The notes under the pieces: generated by a model | The model's input: only the letters and a program-made list of their open reading frames with translations | What the model was told of the DNA's origin: nothing | Database searches by the model: none | Position numbers and translations under genes: made by a program | Shown here: positions 1 through 5,497 of the stretch, piece by piece | Position numbering within the stretch: the first letter of the stretch is position 1 | Layout of the letters: the number at the start of each line of letters is the position of its first letter | Origin: Geodermatophilaceae bacterium | GTDB taxonomy: Bacteria > Actinomycetota > Actinomycetes > Mycobacteriales > Geodermatophilaceae | Direction: 5' to 3' | NCBI GenBank assembly: GCA_013812385.1 | Contig: JACCTM010000120.1 | Span: forward strand, 1 to 7,008 | Length of the DNA stretch: 7,008 nucleotides

Positions 1-39
1 GATGGTGGGGCCGACGGCGGCGCGGACGGTAGCGCCTGA
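1..39 (+). CDS. 3' end of an unidentified gene with DGGA-repeat tail (partial)
   Basis: Reading from base 1, the first 12 codons give DGGADGGADGSA and then TGA at 37-39. The tail is three copies of a 12-base unit (1-12, 13-24, 25-36) coding for DGGA, DGGA and DGSA. Such a flexible Asp/Gly/Ala tail is common at the C-terminus of actinobacterial proteins. The strong hairpin 18 bases after the stop fits the end of a transcription unit here. The body of the gene lies outside the window, so no function can be given. The fragment is short enough that the frame could be accidental. Confidence 0.45.
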   Translation, partial: DGGADGGADGSA

Positions 40-56
40 TCCGCAGCACTGAGGCA

Positions 57-89
57 CAGGGCCGGGAAGCCGTCGGCTTTCCGGCCCTG
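57..89 (+). terminator. GC-rich hairpin, likely intrinsic terminator of the upstream gene
   Basis: Bases 57-70 pair with 76-89 as a 14-bp stem around a 5-base loop (CGTCG). The only non-Watson-Crick pair is a G-T at 66/80. The stem follows the upstream stop codon by 18 bases. There is no T-tract after it, which is usual for actinobacterial terminators. It ends 9 bases before the GTG of the next gene, so it could instead act as a 5' leader structure on that gene. Confidence 0.6.
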
Positions 90-98
90 CGCCGCTGC

Positions 99-1283
99 GT
101 GAACGTCGAGCCCGATGAGTTCGCGGCGCGCTACTGGTCGCGAGGGGCCCTGCTGTCCCCGGCGGACACGCTCCCCCGGGACTTCACCGACCTGCTGGAT
201 CTGGACGCGGTCGACGAACTGCTGTCCCGGCGCGGCGTTCGTACGCCGTTCCTGCGGGTGGCCAAGGGGGGGGTGATTCGCCCCGCGACCAGCTACACCA
301 GAGGTGGCGGCGCGGGTGCCGATGTCGCCGACCAGGTGGCCGATGACAAAATCCTCGATCTCTTCGCCGATGGCAACACCCTCGTCCTGCAGGGCTTGCA
401 CCGGCTCTGGCCGCCGCTGATCGACTTTGCGGCTGCCCTGCGCGCCGAGATCACCCACCCGATACAGGTGAATGCCTACCTGACTCCGCGCAGCTCACAG
501 GGCTTCGCCCACCACTACGACGTCCATGATGTCTTCGTCCTGCAGGTGGCCGGTGCCAAGCGCTGGCAGATCCATCCGCCGGTCCTGACCGATCCGTTAC
601 GGACCCAGCCCTGGACCGATCGCAAGCAGACCGTCGAGCAAGCCAGTGCTCAGGATCCGCTGATTGACACTGTGCTTCAACCGGGCGACGCGCTGTACCT
701 CCCCCGCGGCTACGTCCACGGCGCGCAGGCGCTGGACGGCGTTAGCGCCCACCTGACGATCGGGGTGCACTCGGTGACCCGGTACGCGATCGTGGAGGCC
801 CTCATGGCCCAAGCCGCGACAGATCCTGATCTCCGTCGCAGTCTGCCGCTCGGGATCGACCTGTCAGAGCCTGGCGGCGCGCTCGCTGACGAGGTGCGAG
901 GTGCGGTGGCCGCGCTGACCAGCTGGCTCGAGCACAGCGAGGTCGGCCCGGCCGGAGACCGACTTCGGCGCCAGGTCTGGGGCCAGACTCGGCCGGCGCC
1001 GGTGTCTCCGATCCGGACCGCCGTCGCGCTGACGGCATTGGACGACCAGAGCGTGATCGCCCTGCGGCCCTACCTCGAGCTGCACTGGCAAGCCGGCGAC
1101 AACGGGCTGAGACTCGAGACCGCAACCCATGTCCTCGATCTTCCCGAAGGCGCCGCCTCGACCCTCGCCGCGCTCGAGGGCGGCCAGCGCCTGCGCCTCG
1201 GTGAGATCGCCGACCTCGATCCCGCGGCTGTCCTCGACCTCGCCCGCCAGCTGGTTCGCAGCGGCGTTGCGGTCCTTCACTGA
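99..1283 (+). CDS. JmjC/Cupin_4 family oxygenase (ribosomal-oxygenase-like)
   Basis: This 394-residue protein resembles the Cupin_4/JmjC family that includes E. coli YcfD (RoxA, hydroxylates an arginine of ribosomal protein uL16) and human MINA53/NO66. Those enzymes are Fe(II)- and 2-oxoglutarate-dependent hydroxylases of the cytosol. The JmjC core spans about residues 90-225. The metal triad is H139-x-D141 (in FAHHYDVHDVFVLQ) and H207 (in YLPRGYVHGA), with the typical AGAKRW segment at 151-156. The C-terminal 170 residues should hold the dimerisation and winged-helix parts. The substrate cannot be read from sequence.

The GTG start at 99 has no Shine-Dalgarno sequence. The codons just upstream read ALRRC in frame, which resembles the start of family members, but the frame closes at a stop at 30-32 and offers no ATG, GTG or TTG before 99, so the true start is uncertain. 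The stop overlaps the next gene's ATG (TGATG), indicating coupled translation. Confidence 0.88.
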   Translation: MNVEPDEFAARYWSRGALLSPADTLPRDFTDLLDLDAVDELLSRRGVRTPFLRVAKGGVIRPATSYTRGGGAGADVADQVADDKILDLFADGNTLVLQGLHRLWPPLIDFAAALRAEITHPIQVNAYLTPRSSQGFAHHYDVHDVFVLQVAGAKRWQIHPPVLTDPLRTQPWTDRKQTVEQASAQDPLIDTVLQPGDALYLPRGYVHGAQALDGVSAHLTIGVHSVTRYAIVEALMAQAATDPDLRRSLPLGIDLSEPGGALADEVRGAVAALTSWLEHSEVGPAGDRLRRQVWGQTRPAPVSPIRTAVALTALDDQSVIALRPYLELHWQAGDNGLRLETATHVLDLPEGAASTLAALEGGQRLRLGEIADLDPAAVLDLARQLVRSGVAVLH

Positions 1284-2260
1284 TGGGCTCGAGCGACCCC
1301 TCCCCGAGCGACCCCTCCGCGACATCGAGCGGGGAACCCCGCCGGCCGAGACCGAAGGTCGACCCTCGACGCTGTGCACCGTCGGCCCGCCGCCGACGGG
1401 ATCCGCTGATGGCCACCGCCGCGCCCGCGACCCGGTGGCTGCTGATCGAGCAGCCGGGTGGCTGGGGCCGGCACGCCCTGCGACAATCCTGGTTCGCTCG
1501 GGACGTCGCCACCGCGTTGCTCGCCCTCACCGGCGAGCAGGGAATCCGGGTCCAGGTCATCCGCAGGACCCCCGATCGTTCCCAGCCGGCACGGCCTCGG
1601 CGCTGGGCCTACGTCGATTCCGGTGCAGGCGCCCCGACCAGTTGGTGGGGCGACTACGGCCAGGATCGCGAGCTGCTCGATCTGTCGTTCGACGGATCGG
1701 AGGGCAACAGCAGTACCGAGCCGATTTTCTTGGTATGCACCCACGCCCGGCACGATGCCTGCTGCGCTCTGTACGGCCGACCGGCCTACACAGCTCTGGC
1801 CGCTCACTATCCGGAGAGCACTTGGGAGACTTCGCATGTCGGCGGTGACAGGTTCGCTGCGAATGTTGTCATCCTCCCGGATGGCCACTACTACGGCGGC
1901 CTCGACGGGGATTCCGCGCTCCGGATAGCTGCAGCGCATCGCGACGGTCTGATCGAATCGAGCTACTTCCGCGGGGCAAGCGTCCAGGCCGCCCCGACGC
2001 AGGCTGCCGAGCACTATCTGCGGAGCCATCTCGGCGAGCACCGGATCGGCGCCGTTGTCGCGCTCGATCTGCAGCAGGAAGACCTGGCCCGGTGGGTGGC
2101 AAGGCTCGCCCACGTCGATGGCACCGAGTTCGAGGTCGAGGTCGGTACGACTCACGCTTCGGCGCTGAACCGGCTGACCTGCTCGGCCGGCCATCCAGCG
2201 GCAGCCAGGGTGTTCGAACTGATCAGCCTGCGTGAGGTGGGACACGCGGATCAGAGTTGA
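1283..2260 (+). CDS. Sucrase/ferredoxin-like (Apd1-type) thioredoxin-fold [2Fe-2S] protein
   Basis: This 325-residue protein belongs to the Suc_Fer-like family, a thioredoxin-like ferredoxin fold found in actinobacteria and in yeast Apd1. The N-terminal family segment is CAPSARRRRDPL (31-42) followed by RWLLIEQPGGWG (51-62). The cluster region is C152-THARHDA-CC (C152, C160, C161), and the second motif is SHVGGDRFAAN (184-194). In Apd1 the cluster is held by two cysteines spaced C-x8-C and two histidines of HxGGH. Here C152 and C161 have that spacing and H185 is present, but the second histidine is replaced by D189.

The ATG at 1283 overlaps the stop of the JmjC gene by one base. An ATG at 1409 would cut off the conserved 31-42 segment, so 1283 is preferred. 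Residues 1-30 are a disordered Ser/Pro/Asp stretch coded partly by a 14-base sequence repeated at 1290-1303 and 1305-1318. A small redox or electron-transfer role is likely; the substrate is unknown. Confidence 0.85.
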   Translation: MGSSDPSPSDPSATSSGEPRRPRPKVDPRRCAPSARRRRDPLMATAAPATRWLLIEQPGGWGRHALRQSWFARDVATALLALTGEQGIRVQVIRRTPDRSQPARPRRWAYVDSGAGAPTSWWGDYGQDRELLDLSFDGSEGNSSTEPIFLVCTHARHDACCALYGRPAYTALAAHYPESTWETSHVGGDRFAANVVILPDGHYYGGLDGDSALRIAAAHRDGLIESSYFRGASVQAAPTQAAEHYLRSHLGEHRIGAVVALDLQQEDLARWVARLAHVDGTEFEVEVGTTHASALNRLTCSAGHPAAARVFELISLREVGHADQS

Positions 2261-3269
2261 TCGAACAGTGCCTGCAGAGCCAGGCTGGAGACAGCAACCG
2301 TCACCCAGAGAAGCCCGCCGAGAAGCAGCGGCCGCAGCCCTGTGTGCCGCATCGCCGAGAACTGCGCCGAGAGCCCGATGGCCGTCAACGCCACAGTGAT
2401 CATCGCCCGCGCGAGCACCCCGGTGGCGTCCAGGGCAGCCTCCGGAATGATCCGCGCGAGCTGATTGCCACCGCCAGGACGAACCACAGAATGAACCACG
2501 GAACGATCTTGCGCCAAGGCAGGCCGGAGCCGTGAGCCGCAGCGTCCGATGTCATCTCCTTGCGCTTGGCTCGTATGTGAAAGAACGCAATCACAAGCAC
2601 CATCGGAATGATCATGGTGGTTCGAGTGAGCTTCACGACGACTGCGTAGTCCCCCGCAGCCATACCGTACGTATATCCCGCGCCAACCACCGAAGACGTG
2701 TCATTGATCGCTGTTCCCGCCCAGAGGCCGAACGCATTCTGCGACAGGTCCAGCAGGTGCCCGAGGAAAGGGAAGAGGAGCACCGCGATCGCGTTGTAGA
2801 GAAAGATGGTCGATATCGCATAAGCGATACTTGCCTGAGTAGGTGCTATGACGGCGCTGGTGGCTGCAATGGCCGATCCGCCGCAAATGGCTGTTCCCGC
2901 CCCGATCAGCGTTCGAAGCTCACCATCGACGCGCAGCAATCGGCCAAAGACAAACATTGCGCCGAAAGCAATGAACAACGTGCCCATCATCACCGGAAAC
3001 GACTCCAACCCCGTCTGTAGGAGTTGGCCCAGGCTCAGGCCGAGCCCAAGCAGGACCACTGATGCCTGCAAGACGTACTTACCGGCGAAGGCCAGTCCCT
3101 TCGCGAACAGCGGTGGCGGCTTCCACAGCGCCCGAACGGTCATGCCGAGCACGATCCCGAATACCGGTCCACCGACAACGGGCGCCATTGACCCGGCCAC
3201 CCAGGCGACGACCGCCAGGCCGGTCGCCAGGACCAGACCGGGCAGAAGGACGAGCCGTTTGTCGAACAC
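2251..3269 (-). pseudogene. yeiH: YeiH/UPF0324-family membrane transporter, frameshifted near residue 267
   Basis: The product matches the putative sulfate exporter family (Cons_hypoth698, E. coli YeiH), a polytopic inner-membrane protein of about 340-350 residues. Family signatures are GAGTAICGGSAIAA (123-136) and GTAINDTSSVVGAG (185-198), among about ten hydrophobic segments. From the GTG at 3269 the frame runs to WFVLAVAIS, about residue 267-269. It then loses similarity and ends at 2400. The family sequence resumes one frame over as LARIIPEAALDATGV and continues through hydrophobic segments to the TGA at 2251-2253. The change equals a one-base deletion around 2457-2468. The total length, 1019 bases, is not a multiple of three.

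No slippery heptamer is seen, so programmed frameshifting is unlikely. A true lesion or a sequence error fits best. The GTG lies 2 bases after the stop of the phosphodiesterase gene and has a GGGG ribosome site. Hand-counted lines inside the gene are 50-62% G+C, below the neighbours. Confidence 0.82.
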
Positions 3270-3279
3270 GATCAACCCC
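3270..3279 (-). promoter_or_regulatory. Ribosome binding site of the YeiH gene, deciding its GTG start
   Basis: On the minus strand GGGG (3279-3276) sits 6 bases before the GTG at 3269. A TTG at 3275 would overlap the upstream stop as TTGA but would have no spacing from the G-run. The GTG is therefore preferred. The site lies inside the last codons of the phosphodiesterase gene, so the two genes are probably translated in series. Confidence 0.5.
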
Positions 3280-4513
3280 GGCCGATGCGCACCGGTACAT
3301 CTAGTTCCGCAGTTGTCAACGAGCCGTGGTAGCCGACCAGGGAGTGCGCGCCTGGTTCTCGGCGGCTGGCCGTGATGGCGATACCGCCGCATGCCCAGGC
3401 CACCACGTTCCCGATGCGTTCGACATGCGCTGCGTGCACGATGGGCCCGAACAAGCCCTCGTCGATCGCCTGCTCCCGGGACATCACCCAGGCGCGCTCT
3501 CCCAGGACGGCCGACCATGCCGCAAGCACGTCCCCGGCGGCTCCGGGCCGCGTATAGAGAAATCGGGCGCGGGGTTCTCCTGCCACCACTCGAATTCCCG
3601 CTCCCAAAGCAGCCGCGTCGCCCGCGCCGGGCGCGTCCTGACTTGCATCCAGGTCGATCTTGTCGTCGGTCGCGACGTCGAGCATGCCGTGATCGGCGGT
3701 GACGACAAGAGCGGTGTTCGGGCCCATGGCGGTCAGGATCGAGGCCACCAGTGCATCGACCTGGCCGAGTTCGAACCGCCAGGCATCGCTGCTGCAACCA
3801 CGGATGTGCCCAGTCATGTCGAGGTCGCCGTGATAGGCATAGAGCAGCGAAGGTCGGCCGACTCCAGATGCGGCGACAGCTCGCGCAACCAGATCACCGG
3901 GCCCGACTGCCGCCAAGTACTTGGCTCCCCGGTAGGTGGCCTCGGTGAGACCGGACCCGATGAACTTCGCCGGCCCCGCGGCGTGGACGTGGACGCCGGC
4001 CTGCGCGGCCCGCTCGAATATGGTCGTCGCCGGCTGCCACTGCTTCGGAGATGGGTCGGTCCCCCATTCGATATGAGTGAGTAGCCGGTCGGTGCCGGGC
4101 ACCGCGACGGTGAAGCCGACGATGCCGTGCTCGCCAGGGGGCACGCCGGTCGTCAGCGTGGCGAGACTGACCGGAGTCGTCGACGGGCTTGCCGCCTGCA
4201 GGGCACCGATCGGGCTCGGCAGCGACGTCATCACCGGCGCAGCCTGCGAGTTGGCAACCAGATTGTGCTCCCCCAGCCCGTCGATGAGCAGCAGCACGAC
4301 GTGGCGTACACCGGCAAGCGCAGGCGCCAGACCGAGGACGTCCACAAATCCGGGAACGCCGAGTCCGGCGATGATCGCCGGCAACAGTTCGGCGAGGCTG
4401 TTCTGGCCGTACGCCGGCACGGACAGCACGTCCGGCCGAGAGCGGTCCGGTCCGAACTGCACGGGCGGTCCCGATCGAGCGGGGGGGTGCGGCGTTCCGG
4501 TCACCGACGGCAC
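3272..4513 (-). CDS. Alkaline phosphatase superfamily protein (type I phosphodiesterase/nucleotide pyrophosphatase)
   Basis: This 413-residue protein has the fold and metal set of the type I phosphodiesterase/nucleotide pyrophosphatase family, which uses two zinc ions and a Ser/Thr nucleophile to split phosphoesters or nucleotide diphosphates. Visible in order are D78 in VVLLLIDGLGE; the nucleophile T112 or T113 in SPSTTPVSLATLTTG, followed by GEHGIVGF; D232 and H236 in GDLDMTGH; D274-H275 in VVTADHGML; and H396 in VGYHGS. All six expected metal ligands and the nucleophile are present, so the enzyme should be active. No convincing signal peptide is seen, so it is probably cytosolic. The substrate is unknown.

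The GTG at 4513 gives a 13-base overlap with the methyltransferase. Another GTG at 4504 overlaps its stop as GTGA and is an equally good or better coupled start, giving 410 residues. Its own stop precedes the YeiH start by 2 bases. Confidence 0.87.
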   Translation of the reverse strand: MPSVTGTPHPPARSGPPVQFGPDRSRPDVLSVPAYGQNSLAELLPAIIAGLGVPGFVDVLGLAPALAGVRHVVLLLIDGLGEHNLVANSQAAPVMTSLPSPIGALQAASPSTTPVSLATLTTGVPPGEHGIVGFTVAVPGTDRLLTHIEWGTDPSPKQWQPATTIFERAAQAGVHVHAAGPAKFIGSGLTEATYRGAKYLAAVGPGDLVARAVAASGVGRPSLLYAYHGDLDMTGHIRGCSSDAWRFELGQVDALVASILTAMGPNTALVVTADHGMLDVATDDKIDLDASQDAPGAGDAAALGAGIRVVAGEPRARFLYTRPGAAGDVLAAWSAVLGERAWVMSREQAIDEGLFGPIVHAAHVERIGNVVAWACGGIAITASRREPGAHSLVGYHGSLTTAELDVPVRIGRG

Positions 4514-5220
4514 AGCAGATGAACGTCGCTTGCCAGATCTCGGTAGGGCGAACGCTGGGCCAGGACAGCTTCCAGTTGCCGTACGGCGGCACTCTGCTCG
4601 GCGGCAAGCTCAGCAGCGGGGAGCAGGTCGGCCACGACGCGTACCCCGTGCCACAGCTCTACCGACAGACCCGCGTGGACCACCAGGTGGTGCAGTTCGT
4701 CGATGTCGAAGCGTCGGTGTCGTGTCCCGTCGGGCTGCCCATGAAGCAACGCCAGCGCCTCCTCGGGCCGGCCTCCCACGGCTCTGGCCAACACTGCGGC
4801 GGCTTGGTTGGCCACGAGCAAGCTGACCCACCCACCGGTCCGTACGCAGGCGGCCAACGCAGCCGCGGCTGCCACCGGCTCGTCGACGAATTCCAGGACG
4901 TGGTGGCAGAGCACCAGATCGGCGCTGTCGGCTGCAACCACCTCGCCCAGCCGGTCGCCGTCCCCCTGAACGCCGGTGATCGCGCCGGCGACACCAGCTG
5001 CCTGTGCCCGCCGGTCCAGCAGTGCCAGGGCATCCGGACTGGGGTCGACAACTGTCACGGTGTGCCCCCGCTGAGCCAGCGGTACGGCGAATCCTCCGGT
5101 GCCGCCGCCGACATCCAGCACTCGCAGTGGCCCGTCGCCCAGAATCGGCTCCAGCGCTGCCCAGACCGTCGCCGCACGCGGCGATCCAACATCCGGTGGC
5201 CGAGCGGCGGTGGGAGTCAT
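4501..5220 (-). CDS. Class I SAM-dependent methyltransferase
   Basis: From the ATG at 5220 the protein has 239 residues, a normal length for a stand-alone class I methyltransferase. Motif I is LRVLDVGGGTGGFA (32-45) and binds S-adenosylmethionine. D59 in VTVVDPSP ends strand 2 and should bind the ribose. Then come GDGDRL (86-91) for the adenine side and DLVLCHHVLEFVDEP (101-115) as strand 4 with the post-motif. The C-terminal half carries RRFDIDELHHLVVHAGL, a substrate-lid-like region. The family is SmtA/UbiE-like and the methyl acceptor cannot be told.

The same frame extends up to a start at 5301, but the added 27 residues look unlike the family and cover a region with inverted repeats, so 5220 is preferred. 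There is no ribosome site before it. It is the first gene of a coupled set with the phosphodiesterase and YeiH. Confidence 0.85.
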   Translation of the reverse strand: MTPTAARPPDVGSPRAATVWAALEPILGDGPLRVLDVGGGTGGFAVPLAQRGHTVTVVDPSPDALALLDRRAQAAGVAGAITGVQGDGDRLGEVVAADSADLVLCHHVLEFVDEPVAAAAALAACVRTGGWVSLLVANQAAAVLARAVGGRPEEALALLHGQPDGTRHRRFDIDELHHLVVHAGLSVELWHGVRVVADLLPAAELAAEQSAAVRQLEAVLAQRSPYRDLASDVHLLCRR

Positions 5221-5230
5221 GGCGCGGCCG

Positions 5231-5236
5231 AGCCTA
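5231..5236 (-). promoter_or_regulatory. Possible -10 element of the methyltransferase operon
   Basis: On the minus strand TAGGCT fits the actinobacterial -10 pattern TANNNT. It ends 10 bases before the ATG at 5220, which would give a very short leader and would fit the lack of a ribosome site. No well-spaced -35 box is seen; TTGGTC is only 12 bases upstream. A match of this kind is expected by chance fairly often. Confidence 0.27.
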
Positions 5237-5254
5237 ACGGGGCCGGCTGACCAA

Positions 5255-5312
5255 TCGAGTGAACCGTAGGCGGCTCTGATCGGCTCGGATCGACTGCACA
5301 CGGTTCAGTCGA
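5255..5312. repeat. Inverted repeat (13-bp arms) with a competing inner 7-bp inverted repeat
   Basis: TCGAGTGAACCGT (5255-5267) and ACGGTTCAGTCGA (5300-5312) are inverted copies matching at 12 of 13 positions across a 32-base spacer. The right arm also contains CAGTCGA (5306-5312), which pairs perfectly with TCGACTG (5290-5296) around a 9-base loop. The two pairings use the same bases and exclude each other. The spacer also holds a near-direct repeat, CGGCTCTGAT / CGGCTCGGAT (5271-5290). The region lies 35-92 bases before the methyltransferase ATG, so it could be an operator, a leader structure or the end of the dnaE2 transcript. Confidence 0.6.
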
Positions 5313-5466
5313 GCGACTTCACGATCCTTGGAAGCGACACTGGAACGCCTGTTGTCCGAGCCGTTGCGTTGTGGAGAGGTGCATGTCGGTAACGGCCGAT
5401 CGCGGTTCGCAGATCGAAGCGGCTTTCGACCCCGTTGGCCTGTCCGAAGATGTCCCACGCTTGGCT

Positions 5467-5486
5467 GAGACGTAGCGAGACGTAGT
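5467..5486. repeat. Tandem 10-bp repeat after the dnaE2 stop
   Basis: GAGACGTAGC (5467-5476) is followed directly by GAGACGTAGT (5477-5486), 9 of 10 identical. Next to it TCAGTGGC occurs at 5486-5493 and again at 5498-5505, straddling the dnaE2 stop. On the minus strand this gives a second in-frame TGA four codons after the first. It looks like small-scale slippage duplication, with no clear function. Confidence 0.5.
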
Positions 5487-5497
5487 CAGTGGCTGGG

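Larger units (their letters stand above)
5221..5497. other. Non-coding interval between dnaE2 and the methyltransferase gene
   Basis: This 277-base stretch lies between two minus-strand genes. Reading frames here (for example 5234-5458, minus) have no recognisable family features and overlap the repeats, so I treat it as non-coding. It holds a 10-base tandem repeat just after the dnaE2 stop, a 13-base inverted repeat with a nested shorter one, and a weak -10-like site. No tRNA shape and no classical terminator with a T-tract is seen. Confidence 0.6.

Noticed and set aside
802..1560. Open minus-strand frame of 252 codons across the JmjC gene end
   Set aside because: Its product is Arg/Gly/Ser-rich with no family features, typical of a shadow frame, and it spans two well-supported plus-strand genes.
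1277..2245. Open minus-strand frame of 322 codons opposite the ferredoxin-like gene
   Set aside because: It has no recognisable motif, while the plus-strand frame carries the full Suc_Fer motif set and a coupled start. Long antisense frames are common in GC-rich DNA.
2455..2517. Programmed -1 frameshifting in the YeiH gene
   Set aside because: No X-XXY-YYZ slippery heptamer or following stem is visible, and programmed shifts are not known for this family.
2400..3797. 465-codon minus-strand frame taken as one protein
   Set aside because: The first part (before about 3275) runs through the phosphodiesterase gene in the wrong frame and is Arg-rich nonsense. Only 3269 downward is YeiH-like.
4519..5250. 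Open plus-strand frame of 243 codons opposite the methyltransferase
   Set aside because: It is rich in Gln, Gly and Arg without motifs, and the minus strand has clear S-adenosylmethionine-binding motifs.
5290..5312. Palindrome considered as a LexA (SOS) box because it follows dnaE2
   Set aside because: The arms TCGACTG/CAGTCGA with a 9-base centre do not match the GAAC-centred actinobacterial SOS box, and the site is downstream of dnaE2, not in its promoter.
5234..5458. 74-codon minus-strand frame in the dnaE2-methyltransferase interval
   Set aside because: It is basic and low in hydrophobic residues, has no ribosome site and overlaps the inverted repeat, so it is probably not a gene.
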